From Rotaria macrura (lineage: Eukaryota; Rotifera; Eurotatoria; Philodinida; Philodinidae), in contig OENT01000547.1 of NCBI GenBank assembly GCA_900239685.1, positions 35,930 through 99,929 of the forward strand: a stretch of 64,000 nucleotides of DNA, in the 5' to 3' direction. Positions 29,256 through 41,433 of this stretch are shown one piece after another. Position 1 is the first letter of the stretch. The number at the start of each line of letters is the position of its first letter. The notes under the pieces were generated by a model, which was not told the origin of the DNA, ran no database searches, and was given only the letters and a program-made list of their open reading frames with translations. Position numbers and translations under genes: made by a program.

Positions 29256-32129
29256 ATGTTGCGAAGTTTTTATATTTGCGTTCTATTCTGTTTTTTCGCA
29301 ATTAATATTTTAATAATCGAGTCTGGTTCCACACCGAAAGATACAATTGAAACTCTTCTGAATGATCCTTTGAATGATGATCATCGAAAGTCTATACATG
29401 CTTTAACTGGTTATCGTCATCGTTTTGAACAATCCCCTAATTTCAAAGCACTTCGATGGATGACAAGGATTCAAAGACCTTCTGGATTGTGTGATCTTTG
29501 TGATCTAGGTGCACCTGTTGTAAGCTGAATTGTCGTGTCTTAATATTAAATTTCAGTCTTTTCCTACATAACGATAGGTTCGATTACTATTGGAACTCAA
29601 TGAAACAACTTTAATTAACGAAATAGTTGATATCTTTTGTCGAGAATATGTAAAACTCGATGAAAATGTTTGTCTTGGTGCTGTTCATGAGTATATAGTA
29701 AAAAGAAAAAATTATTTTCTCTTTGCAAAATGAAATGCATATACTTGTTCCTTTTTTTTGAAATAGGGTGTGGTATTCCAAGTGCTAGAATTAGCACCTT
29801 TAACTAATAAAGAAATTTGTGCACTAGCATTCGAATGTCAACCGCAACGTGATTTTCCTGTATTCAGTTGGAATGTAACATTTCCCGATAAACCAAAACC
29901 AACACCTCGTCCACCTCAGCCACCATCAGTAAGTAGGATTCTATCTATATTGATTTAAAATAAGTTCGATGTTGCAACAATTTTCCAAAAAAATATGTGT
30001 ATTTACAAAACAAATATAATAGAATATTCTCGATTACTATAATTCGTTTATTGTTTATTACAGCCAGATTCACCTAAATTGAATATTCTACATTTGTCTG
30101 ATATTCATGTTGATTTCGCCTATCAACCAGGATCACAAGCCGATTGTCCACAACCTTTATGTTGCCGAGGTGGTGAACCTGGTAAGTTTATTATTCATGT
30201 TGAATCATACGTCGATATCTGTTTGTATAGCTCCGGGTCATACGGGTGCTGGTTTTTGGTAATGATTTTAAAAAAACACAAGGTCTCAAAACAATATTTT
30301 GTCTCTATTGATAATTTAGGGGTGATTATCGAAATTGTGATATTCCACATTGGACAGCTCAAGCAATATTACAACATGCTGCCGACATTGAAAAAGTAAT
30401 TTCACATCAAATACACATTGCATTTATTGATATGTGTCTCGTTTTATTTTTACAGGTTGATTTCATATATTATACGGGTGATTTACCAGCTCATAATGTA
30501 TGGAACCAGTCTCGAAGTGATCAACTCTATTCTCTCAATACGATCAATACGATGTTAGCATCTATCTTTCCGAATAAAACATTCTACTCAGCTGTTGGCA
30601 ATCATGAAGCTGGTATAGGACATTATTATCGTATAATTCATCATTATTGTATGTTTTGTCTTGTATAGCGCCGTGTAATTTATATCCGACACCCAATATT
30701 CGAACAGATAATATATCATGGTTGTATGATAAATTAGCTGACAGCTGGATTAAACTAGGTCTACCAGCTGATACACATGATAGTATTTTACATGGAGCCT
30801 TTTATACGACATTGATTCGATCTGGTTTACGATTGATTTCATTGAATATGAACTATTGCACAGCGGATAACTTTTGGTTAGTCATCAATTCAACTGATCC
30901 TCTCGATCAACTTCAATGGGTACGATTCATTGATTAGAATTAAGAGATTATTTAAACGATATTCGGTTTTCTTAGTTAATTCAATGGTTACAATATGCTG
31001 AAGATCACGATGAAAAAGTTCATCTCATTGGACATCAACCTCCTAGTTCGTGTATTGCAGCCTTTAGTTGGAATTTTAATAAAATAGTGAATCGGTAAGA
31101 AATTCGTTGAAATCCTAATCTATGTCAAATAGAAATTTTGCACCGACTGATGATAAATGGAACTCCTATGTTTATTTCATTTGTCTTCGAAAGATAAAAT
31201 TGTTTTTTCTTTTTATCCTGATCTATGAAAATCTAGGGTTGAACACTGAAAGAAATAAATGAATTGAAAACATCAACTCATTTATTTCTTTCAGTGTTCG
31301 TTCAATTAAGTAAAGAGAGATAATAATTATGAATAAAAGTTTTCAGACACTTTTCAATTATTTGAATTATGTATGCCCGCGTCGCATTAAGCATAGTTTT
31401 TTTCCAAACATTTCTCTCGATACATCAAAACGTACAGATGATGATTTAGAACAAGAACACAACTAAACAACCCTTCATACGCATTGTGATAGGAATTGAC
31501 GGGATCCAATGTTTAAAATAAACTCAGTTGCTTATTATATAAATTTTAGTTATGAAAATACGATTGCTGGTCAATTTTTTGGTCATGCACATGCAGAAGA
31601 ATTAAAAGTTTTCTATGATGAGGTGGACACACAACGACCTGTTTCAATGGTATATCGTTCGTTTTTGTCTTCATTTTCATAATGTAAAATTATATGTCGC
31701 TTGAAATTCTTATAGGCTTACATAGGTCCATCGTTGACAACGTATTCTTATTTAAATCCGGGCTATCGGGTGTATACAATTGACGGAGATTATCAAGGCA
31801 GTTCATTCTGGACACTCGATTATCATACAGTTATAATGAATTTAACTGCATCGAATATGAATAATCAAACAGTATTTCTCAAAGAATATGTTGCTAGTGA
31901 TGCATATGAAATGAAGACTTTATTTCCAAATGATTGGAATGATTTCATTCAACGATTACAAAAGGATATTGATGGTCCATTGATGGGTACAGTTTACAAA
32001 CATTATACAAAATCATATGCAGATGGAAGCCAATGCAATCATAATTGTCGTCGAGGACTTATATGTGATTTTAAACGTCCACGATCAGAAGATCCACATG
32101 CATGTGATTCGATTCCACCTTTCAATTGA
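29256..32129 (+). CDS. Acid sphingomyelinase-like phosphodiesterase, copy A
   Basis: Secreted or lysosomal SMPD1-type enzyme that hydrolyses sphingomyelin to ceramide and phosphocholine. Eleven exons: 29256-29519, 29578-29697, 29767-29928, 30064-30181, 30231-30258, 30320-30395, 30456-30612, 30669-30919, 30976-31094, 31550-31649 and 31716-32129, giving 602 residues. In order: a signal peptide (about 1-25), a saposin-B domain with paired Cys (LCDLCDL… CREY… CLGAV… CALAFEC), a Pro-rich hinge, then the metallophosphatase domain. Zinc/catalytic motifs are all present: DIH at about 195-197, [18 protein letters not shown] and GHAH. The C-terminal Cys-rich part (CNHNCRRGLICDF) is also kept. Exon 5 is only 28 nt. 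Intron 9 is 455 bp, against 57 bp or less for most introns of this copy. A paralogue follows 181 bp downstream on the same strand. Confidence 0.93.
31241..31299. repeat. Perfect inverted repeat (22-bp arms, 15-nt loop) in intron 9 of copy A
   Basis: Arms at 31241-31262 and 31278-31299 are exact reverse complements beginning GAACACTGAAAG. The loop is 31263-31277. The matching intron of the neighbouring gene copy is only 56 bp and has no such structure. It may be a tiny foldback/MITE remnant or a short hairpin RNA source. No clear target-site duplication is seen. Confidence 0.85.
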
Positions 32130-32284
32130 TTTCGTTTTCTTTCTGTTTTTGACGATGTGTTTTTGTTTGTTCTGTCTACTGAAATTGATTACTTGAAAAA
32201 TAATATTGTTCATGAGTCTAACACGAAAAATGAAATATGTATTTAAACTAATTCAATTTTTAGCTGTAAACATTCTTCTATTGA

Positions 32285-32294
32285 TTTTATATAG
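32285..32294 (+). promoter_or_regulatory. Candidate 5' (trans-)splice acceptor of sphingomyelinase copy B
   Basis: A T-rich stretch ending in ATATAG sits 16 nt before the ATG and between two closely spaced genes on the same strand. It could accept a spliced leader or be the end of a 5' UTR intron. The sequence alone cannot tell which. Confidence 0.4.
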
Positions 32295-32310
32295 TCGTTC
32301 TGAGATAACA

Positions 32311-34701
32311 ATGCGGATTATATTTCAATGTTCTCTACTATTGTTGTGCTCTATTATGATGAATACTCGATCGATTTACGAAGGTCAAACCAATAGATTG
32401 ATGAACGATCCTTTCAACAATGACGATCGACATCTATTCGTGACGTTAGCTAATTATCGTCATCGATTTGAGAGATCGATGAATTTTAAAAAATTACGAT
32501 GGACAATAACTAATTTAAATAGTACGGCATTATGTGATGCTTGTGATCTTTTAGTACCTGAGGTAAATTTCGCTTTTTGAAATACACTACGTTCAACAGT
32601 TAACTATTTAAGATGCGAGTACTCATTAGACTCAATCGATCCGATTTAATTGATGATGTTGCTATAAAATTTTGTAAATTCTATAAGTTACTCGATCAAA
32701 ATGTTTGCTTAGGAGCTGTAAATGAATTTAAAGTAAATAAATGAACGAATAAATTTGTATTTTCATTCATGAAACAAAAGATACATTTTTATAATAGGAT
32801 GCTGTTATACAAGTACTTGCCATGTCTTCACTTACAAATGAAGAACTTTGTTCGTTGGCATTCGAATGTAAGGCACCACCATATTTTCCTCTAATCAATT
32901 GGAATGTAACGTTTCCTGATAAACCAAAGCCAACACCTCGTCCACCACAACCTCCTTCGGTAAGTGATCTATTTGCCAACATAATATATCGTAGATAGAT
33001 ATGGTTTCAAACGTCTGCATTGTTTGTCTTTTAATATGGTTTTAGCCGGGAGCACCAACGTTCAATGTACTTCATTTGTCTGACATTCATATTGACTTTG
33101 CTTACAAACCAGGATCTCAAGCCGATTGTCCTCAACCTCTATGTTGTCGAGGAGGTGAACCGAGTAAGTTCGATATATGAACATATCAATTCGTACGCTG
33201 ACATACGTCTGTGTATAGGTCCTGGCCATATGGGTGCTGGTTTTTGGTAAGATTCTTTCTGAATATACAACTCACTTTCAAGTTTATATATCATGATAGG
33301 GGTGACTATCGAAACTGTGATATTCCTTACTGGACTGCAGAAATGATATTAAAATATGCTGCTCAATACGAAAAAGTAATCATGATTATTCTCATCCTAT
33401 TATTTAATATAATCATTGTTCTTATTCAAGATTGATTTTATATATTATACGGGTGATTTACCAGCTCATAATGTTTGGAATCAGTCTCGTAGTGATCAAC
33501 TCTATTCTCTCAATACGATCAATACGATGTTAGCATCTATCTTTCCGAATAAAACATTCTATTCAGCTGTTGGTAATCATGAAACAGGTATCAATATTTT
33601 CTTTTAGTTAAATTTTAATTCTAAAGTCTTCTTTTTACCATTGATAAGCTCCGTGTAATTTATACCCAACCCCCAATATTCGAACAGATAATATATCATG
33701 GCTGTATGAAGCATTGGCCGATAGTTGGATAAACTTAGGTTTGCCAGCAGATACACGTGAGACTATTGAACGTGGAGCTTTCTATACAACATTGATTCGA
33801 CCTGGTTTACGATTAATTTCATTGAATATGAATTATTGTTCGAGAGAAAATTTCTGGTTACTAATCAATACGACGGATCCGCTTGGCCAACTTCAATGGG
33901 TAACTTTCATTATTAGGAATATACAAACACATGTGGATGATTATTTTCTTAGTTAATTCAATGGTTACAATATGCTGAAGATCACAATGAAAAAGTTCAT
34001 ATCATTGGACATCATCCACCACGATCGTGCTTGGCATCATTTGGATGGAATTTTTATAAAATTGTCAATAGGTTAGAAAGTCATCATGATCTTGTATTTG
34101 TTTAAGAGAAATTCTTTTTTGTTCTAGATATGAAAGTACAATTGCTGGGCAATTCTTTGGACACACACACTACGATGAAATATTGATGTTTTACGATGAA
34201 GTCGATCAGAAACGTCCCGTATCTATGGTTTGATTATTTTAGTTTTCTATCATCGGCATTGTACTAGTTTTCATATGATTTTAGGCGTACATGGGACCGT
34301 CATTGACCACGAGTTCCTTTTTAAATCCTGGCTATCGCATGTATTCAATCGATGGTGACTATTCAGCAAGTTCTTATTGGGTACTTGATCATCGTACAGT
34401 AATTATGAATTTAACTGCATCGAATATATACAATAGAACGATTTTTATCGATGAATATGATGTTCGTGATGCATATGAAATGGAAAGTATATTTCCTAAC
34501 GATTGGCATAATTTCATTCAACGATTAGTCGCTGATATCGATGGTTCAATGATGGGAAAAGTTTACAAATATCATACAAAATCGTATGCAGATGGAAGCC
34601 AATGTGATCATAATTGTCGTCGTGGACTTCTATGTAGTTTTTTAAGTGCTCGATCAGAAGATCCACATGCATGTGATTCAATTCCACCATTCCTTTCATA
34701 A
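32311..34701 (+). CDS. Acid sphingomyelinase-like phosphodiesterase, copy B
   Basis: Tandem paralogue of copy A. Eleven exons: 32311-32562, 32613-32732, 32798-32959, 33046-33163, 33219-33246, 33300-33375, 33431-33587, 33649-33899, 33953-34071, 34128-34227 and 34285-34701, giving 599 residues. Exons 2-10 have exactly the same lengths as in copy A, so the pair arose by duplication after intron gain. Signal peptide, saposin-B domain and metallophosphatase motifs ([25 protein letters not shown]) are intact, so both enzymes should be active. Exon 1 is much more diverged than exon 7. The ATG at 32311 lies 16 nt after a good splice acceptor (TTTTATATAG, ending at 32294) with no obvious donor in this gene upstream. 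That, with the 181-bp spacing, suggests trans-splicing or a 5' UTR intron. A longer N-terminus from 32206 is possible but less like a signal peptide. Confidence 0.93.
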
Positions 34702-35045
34702 ACTAGTGCTTTCAATGTTAATGATAGTTACGTGTTTTTTTATATATTTATATATTTTTGGTCATTACTATTTTCAATGTTAAAACTTTTCATAACAGGG
34801 GATCTTTTATTATTTTCTTTTGAATAATGCCATACTACATTACAGACTGAAGATTTCGAAATGTAAAACAAAACAAAACAAATATTTATATATAGATTCA
34901 CATAATCGATTGAATAATAAACGAAAAAACCTAATCTGATGCACATAAACAAAGTAGATTTACGAGAAGAAATCACTTGAATAACAAAACTACAATGTCT
35001 TGATTAACGAATTTATATTGAATTGAAATATTTCATCGATGTTGT
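34702..35045. other. Convergent intergenic spacer
   Basis: AT-rich spacer between the plus-strand sphingomyelinase and the minus-strand orphan gene. It should hold both 3' ends. No further feature seen. Confidence 0.4.
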
Positions 35046-36163
35046 TTAACGGCGAACTTTAGAACTAGTTGCTTGTGATAAACGTGTGAAATTATTACAA
35101 CGTAAAATAGGACGACCTATGGAGTTAACTTGAAAACGTTCTCTCGTGCATTGAAATGGAGCTGTAAATATTGGTGGAACGGCAGGTCGTGTTTGCGGAT
35201 AAATGTTTAAGAATGGATTTCTTGGATACGATTGAGATGTATTTGAAATAAATACATGACTAGTTGGATATGTTTGTGGAGCACGAAATGATAGTACTGT
35301 TGTGCCTAAATAAATCAAATAAATAAATGACTGCACTTTCCGAAACTTTCTACATTGATATAGGTAGACGTTGATATTATTTTTTATCTAAGGGAAAATC
35401 GTCTAATTCAAGGCATCTTCGAGACACATTTCTCACTTTGCATCGTTCTACACAAATATTTTTTTTTCGATGTTTTATTTTCAATACCATTTTTTCTATT
35501 TTTATTTGACATTGATTTAGTTTGAACATTAGACGATGATGATGTTGTTGATATTTGCTGTTGATAATTACAACTATCGAGTGGATATGATAATAATCGT
35601 GATGAATATGTTGTTGAACTATCACTCTTTAATGAAGATATTGACCTTGATGAATGATTATGAAACGATTGATAAGCTAATGATTCCAACGCATTGTTCT
35701 TTTCATTATTTATGGGTTCATCGATTGAAGAATAACGAAAAAGTTCATGATTCGATAATGTTGATAGTTTCATAGATGAATCAAATGAGTCCATTGATGG
35801 AATCTAGATTCTAACGATAAATGTTGATTATTTTTCTCGAATTTAGAAACATACCCCAAAAATATTAGTGCTGTCTTCTAAATTTTTCGAAAAGAAATTA
35901 ATCTTCATCGGATCTTTAATTGGTTGTAACGACGACGATGATGATTTCATTTGAATTGATGATCTATTTGATGGCTGTCCATTCTTGCGCTCAGCCTAAA
36001 GTATACATGCGGAGAAGAAAAAGAAAAATAGTCTTTTCGACTTTCTTTTATTTTTACGTACTCCAATGGGTTTAATATTGGCGAAAACGAAGTTTGGTAT
36101 GGTATATTGAGCTTCTTGTAATAACAATAATTCATCTACACTTGGTTCTATTGATGTTGACAT
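35046..36163 (-). CDS. Ser-rich orphan protein, function unknown
   Basis: Four exons (36062-36163, 35855-35995, 35437-35803, 35046-35305) join in frame to 289 residues. The protein starts MSTSIEPSVDELLLLQEAQY. It continues through a Ser-rich, probably disordered middle (runs such as SSSSSLQ and TTSSSSN) and ends in a Pro/Arg-rich tail with IFTAPFQCTRERFQ and SIGRPILRC. No signal peptide, membrane helix or catalytic motif is visible. The third donor could instead be about 33 nt earlier (AATG|GTATTG); I preferred GTGAGA. The intact frame over four exons and the codon-like composition support a real gene, but I recognise no family. Confidence 0.6.
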
Positions 36164-36754
36164 TATGTTTTCGATGATCACTACTACTCGGTTTATATAT
36201 ATGATATAAACACAATTGATTGTCAGTCTAAGGAAATAATTAATCAAATCATGTTTTTCTTATTCGACTAATTAGATAAGAAAACATCTGACGCATAAAA
36301 AAAAAATAAAAAGCATTTCTCATGACGAGACTATACAAAAGATGTTCAATGTGAATGATTAGATTTAAAGAAAGAAACGCGAACAGGCGCCAGTGAATTC
36401 ACTGTATCCACAATTATTGAAATAAAACTTTCATGTAGTATTGAAGTACAATCTTCAGACGTATTTCTTTGACATGTCCTTGAATTAAATCATGAAGTAT
36501 TGTAGGTTTCTCTTTTCTATAGATTTCGAACTAAAATTATATTTTTATTATTTCAAATACAACAACAAAAAATTGAAAAACAAGAGACGATTGCACTGCA
36601 TTAAAACGAAATCATAGTAGCATGATCAACATGGCACTCTTCTATTCTTAGATCTTCTTGAATAATAAGCAGAAAATAAAGTCACAAAAAAAAAGAAACA
36701 AAATGATCACGCATAATACAAACACAGTAACATTCGAAACACAAACATAGAATA
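36164..36754. other. Intergenic region
   Basis: About 590 bp between two minus-strand genes, AT-rich, with no gene seen. It should contain the orphan gene's promoter and the CLIC 3' UTR. Confidence 0.4.
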
Positions 36755-37657
36755 TTAGTTATAATGATTATAATCGATCGAAGGTATATCGAGAGAGTAT
36801 CTTGGTTCTTCTTTTGTTAATTGTAAATATTCTTTTGGTGATGTTTCACGCCGAATCCAATGTAAAACAATTTCCTGATCTGATGGACACGACTTAACGA
36901 AAGCATCTTGTTCATAAGCCAAACCAAGATAATGCCATAATGAAAAAAATTCTATCGGAATAGATAAATGAAGAATATAATCAGCAGCGACACGAATATG
37001 TTGTAATTTAGGCCATAATGAACAATCAAGACCTGTTATATAGTTTCCGCACATGAATTTCGTTCCACGAATTCGAAGAAATGTATCGATTTTTTCTAAT
37101 TCATCGAGTAATGGTTGTGGATTATTTGTTACATCTTTAATTAAATATGTAAAACGTGTAAAAACATTTGATTGAATTTTAAATGCTTCGGCATCTTTCG
37201 TTGATAATTTATATTTTGGAAATGATAAATCAAGATAATCTCCTATATCATCAACATCATTTAAGACTACATCACCATGAATAAGTGCTGGCAATTTTTT
37301 TGAGATTTCCTTAAATTCTTTTGGTGGATTTTTACAATTTATTGTTATGACATCGAAACAAAAATCATTTTCTGCTTCGCATTTTATTAATAATTTAAGA
37401 AATACATCATGACAAAATGGACATGCACCTTTTGATCGACCATCACGACCAGCTAGAAAATAATAAGAAAACACGTTAACATCGAACTATTTCAATGTGT
37501 TCTTGTTACCTTTGATAAATAAATGAACTTTTTGATCATCTGCATCATTTAAAAGTGTACGCTAAACAATAAAAATGTAGTAAATTTAAAAAGATGATTT
37601 CAAATAAAAAGATTGACTTACGGGATCAAATTGTTCATCCTCACTTTCCTCTGTCAT
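36755..37657 (-). CDS. CLIC / EXC-4 family chloride intracellular channel-like protein
   Basis: Glutathione-transferase-fold protein of the CLIC family, known to exist as soluble and membrane forms and to act in tubulogenesis and redox processes. Three exons (37622-37657, 37510-37561, 36755-37452) give 261 residues. After a short acidic N-terminus, the thioredoxin-like domain has KAGRDGRSKGACPFC with Cys40 and Cys43. The C-terminal all-helical domain has LQHIRVAADY and DAFVKSCPSDQEI, both very close to insect CLIC/nematode EXC-4. The site reads C-P-F-C, a dithiol, where vertebrate CLICs have C-P-F-S. The start is the only ATG in the first exon frame and fits family length. A (GAC)9 repeat lies about 105 bp upstream of the start. 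Confidence 0.9.
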
Positions 37658-40600
37658 GATCTACTATCTTTTCTTTCCTTTTTCTCTGTAATATGCGTAC
37701 GAGTATGTTGACGATGTAAGTAAAAATCTAAAGCCGCCTGATGTGAAAAGAAGCTCGATGATGACGACGACGACGACGACGACGACGACAAGTAAATGTC
37801 TTTTTCTGTTCTTTGTTCGATTCTAAAGGTGCTCTCATCTGCATACTGACGTTCGTGTAAGATGAGAAAAAAACCGAGCAGAATAAGTAATGCAATTCTC
37901 CCTTCATTTTTTCTCTTTACATTATATCTATTTAACTACATGTAGTTTTTAGGTTAAAAACGGAAGAATATGTCTATTAGAATTAACAATCTAAATTATC
38001 ACAGACAGGAATGAGAAGAACATGTTCATTTAACTAGTTGGAACAACATGACATTATTTCAGTTTGAACGGATTTTATTATTTTTTTCTTACTTGCTTGA
38101 TATTAACTTACTTTCGATGAAGCTCTGTTCTGCATGATGGCTCATATACTCGATGCTCAAATGCATTTATGAACGCACGAGAATAAATGTAAGACTAGCG
38201 AGAAGAAAAAAAAAATAGGAAGGCCAAGAAGGGGCTCAAGTTATATAACTACATCTATATGCATGTTATACATCTTAGTATGATAAGTTGTCAAGATTTT
38301 GATCGAAAACAACAAGTAAATAAATAAACTCACTGGAATCGGATGATGTCGATTTGTTGCATGAAGGATTGATCTTGGTAAAAGAATAACTTGCATTTTA
38401 TTTGTTCTTTGCTTATTAATCAATTCAATCAGAAAGTGATAGTCGTTGGATTTCTTTTTTTTCTTCTTCTGTATTCGTATATGTCTATCGTTATGCACAC
38501 AAGAGTGCGTTAGTAAATGTATTCAAAATTAGATCTACATACATATACAAACGAATGCACCTCATCTATTGAACATATAATGTACATTTCTCTTTACTGT
38601 GCTATTTACTCATGACTTCGTTTTTTTCCCTTTATTGGAAGTGATTAGAGTTCTTCTCCTTCTTCTTCTTCTTCTTCCTCTTCTTGTTCTTTCTATTCTT
38701 TTACTCTATGAACATCATTTGTTGGTACTTCTCCTTATTTTTCTCTTCTTCTCGCTCGGACCATTATCCTATTGATAAATTGTAGTATGATAATGATTGT
38801 CTTGCGAATTGTGTTCGACACCTTTTCGAACACGAAAAAGACGAAGAATACTTATTAAACAGGTTCTTTCATTTCATGATAGAAAAGAATTTCATTTGGC
38901 CTTTGTCGGCGATTGCACTGCATTTGATTATTCACCTTCGCATTTAATACCGCAACAAGAACATATCAAGTGAAAGCGGAGCTCAATGTGCATAGATGCA
39001 TGTGCACATTTTTACAAAGAGCGAGGAAAAGGACGAATGAACTCATCTTATCATTTCGTAATCTTGATGAAAACGATCGATTGCAAAGAGAAAATTATAT
39101 GAATACTAGGATAATACCTGAACATGTCAATTTTATTCTTCACTTTCAATTCATAGTATTTTAGTTCAATGAAACGTTGTGCTACATTATTTATAAAACA
39201 AAACTATGATCCATTATTGACAATAAATCGATAAACTTCAAGTGTCACTACTTGAATAAACTTTGCTCATGATTGTATCAATGCTAGATTTTTTTTAAAT
39301 TTATCTTTTTCTAAATCGATAATAGTAGCAATCAATCAAATGATATTTCGTAAAGCATTGTCATCACACAATCAAGAGTGTATTCTCGGCTATGTAATTT
39401 ATTCGAGAAAATTTTTGCACGTGTTCTATTCAATACAACATGGAACTATTTCATTGTAAACTTGAATTTATTTGTGTTTATTTAGAATGGTCTCTCGTAT
39501 TGATTCTATCGATAAACATATGCATATCGATTTCTTATGTAATAGAATCAATAAGGAAAGTCAAGCTACCATAAAAACATGAAAGAAGATTGCCATTATT
39601 CAGAAATCAATCAAACTTAATACATGTTAACAGCTAATAATAATAAATCATCGGATAATAATAAACTTAATCAATCAAAATTATAACGTTGAGTTATTTT
39701 ATCGATTTCTGATAGTTCTAGTGATCAACTCGTGGATATGATTCATATGTATTCACGTAGCTACAGTCTGCATTTCAATCGTGTAATTGTATTCTTATCG
39801 TGTCAGTTGTTTGTGATAGAAATCTTTCTAGTAGTTTTTTATGAAAAATATCGTGATAGAAAAATGAACCTTTCAATAGTCACAAGACATTGAAGGTGAT
39901 CAAATCATGAAGTGTTCAGAAAAGAAAAATGCTTAATAACATGTGCGAGTATCGACTGTCGATAATTCACTGAAGAAATTTACATAAGAATGACAATGTC
40001 AAAATTGGATTTGTATTTGAAAAGGAATGATTGAAATTTTATCTAGCATGTAAATTTTTGTCTTATAATAAAATACAGTCTAGAACCCATATTTAGAATA
40101 ATCATTCTTTCATAAGTAATATTTTTCATAAAAATGGGATAATAAGTATCGAACAGCTTCGACCATGCATTTACATTTATAGTTGTATGCTTAAGAAAAC
40201 AAGTAAAAGTTGTTCTGTTGAAAATATGAACCGATGACAAATTCCATTAGAGTTTTAAATGCAGCAAAAAAGTGTTATAATCAAAGTGTGTTTAGTTTTA
40301 ATTATAAATAAGAACCTAGTTCATCATTCAGAATTTCATATTTAAGGAAAAAAAAACATGCATAAACAAACAGAACAAAAAGAAATGTACATCAACATTT
40401 GCCTGTCTAATCATTTAGTAAACACACTTTTTTGTGCACGTTTACAAAATCGCTCTTTTTCTCGTCAACAAAGTTCTTCATTTTAATGCATTAAAGCCAT
40501 TTTGCTTTTTCTATCGCCTACGCACGGTAACATAATGGCAACATTATTTGTTTAGATTTTGCCGCAGCAACAATTGCAAGCAAAAACAAGTGACTTAGAC

Positions 40601-40734
40601 CAGCGAGATTTCTTTCAAATCTGAGATTATATTGAAAAATTTCTTGAGAATCCAAATTAATATCACAATTTAATGGTGTAAGATAAAATTTACTAATAAT
40701 AATATCTGAAATCATGTTAGTCTATATCCTTTAG
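37658..40734. other. Intergenic region of about 3 kb
   Basis: No convincing gene. It contains the (GAC)9 run at 37763-37789, a pyrimidine-rich CTT tract near 38655-38700 and AT-rich DNA. The first exon of the PLAC8 gene may lie in its last 300 bp. Confidence 0.4.
37763..37789. repeat. (GAC)9 microsatellite upstream of CLIC
   Basis: Nine uninterrupted GAC/GTC triplets, about 105 bp upstream of the CLIC start codon, preceded by imperfect GATGAT triplets. It lies in the probable 5' UTR or promoter. Confidence 0.9.
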
Positions 40735-41254
40735 AACAATAAAGACACAGCCGACTGGTAATGTTTGGTCATTTGAAAATGAATGGAGCATTGGAATATG
40801 TGGTTGTTGTGGTGATCTCGGAACTTGTAATGAATAAGACAGAAAATGATATTGAAAACCTTCAGTAGAAATTTTTCTCAATTCAAAGGTTGCTTTGCTC
40901 ATTGGTGTTGTCCATGTTTTATGTGTAAATTACATGCGCGAACTAATGAATGTCTATGTACAGGATGTGTACCTGGAGGCAAGTTGATTAGGTTCACATA
41001 GAATGAATTGATGTGTTTCACATATGCATTTTCTTCTGCTTATAGCTAATACCGGATTGAGAACTAAAATTCGAACAGGCTTTCGTATTCGGGTATGATA
41101 TAAAGCAGCATTCTTTCAGCTTATAAACAATTCATTGTATTAAATATGTTTCTGTTATTAGGGTGAAGTATGTGGTGACACATGTGCAATGTGTTTTTGT
41201 CCGTGTTGTTCTGTGATACAAATGTACAATGAACTAGAATATCAAGGACTGTGA
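40735..41254 (+). CDS. PLAC8 family Cys-rich protein (5' end not resolved)
   Basis: Exons 40735-40826, 40889-40978, 41046-41092 and 41162-41254 join to a typical PLAC8 domain. It has W-S-I-G-I-C-G-C-C near the start, then C-C-F-A-H-W-C-C-P-C, NECLC, RTKIRTGFRIRG, and the C-terminal box C-P-C-C-S-V-I-Q-M-Y-N-E-L. PLAC8 proteins are small membrane-associated proteins linked to metal resistance, cell size and ion homeostasis. The intron after 40978 uses a GC donor (AG|GCAAGT) paired with AG; an ordinary GT donor nearby would give a stop. The initiator ATG is in an upstream exon I could not place. The Kir gene starts 180 bp downstream on the same strand. Confidence 0.8.
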
Positions 41255-41433
41255 TATACAAATACATGTAATTTTCTTTTTTCTTATAAATTAAAAATAA
41301 ATAAATCTATGTATGGGTGCGCATATGATGTTGTCATGCATGAATGATTTATCGATGAAATGAGAGTGAGCGACGAAGAAAAAGAAGGAAAATTATCACA
41401 TAGTACATCAACTGTTTGAATATATGTTATACA

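Noticed and set aside
32206-32310. Longer N-terminus for sphingomyelinase copy B starting at 32206
   Set aside because: It would put about 35 extra residues before a good signal peptide and would read through a likely splice acceptor ending at 32294.
40518-40902. Two consecutive minus-strand open frames opposite the PLAC8 gene
   Set aside because: The plus strand here encodes an unmistakable PLAC8 domain across proper splice sites, so the minus-strand frames are shadows.
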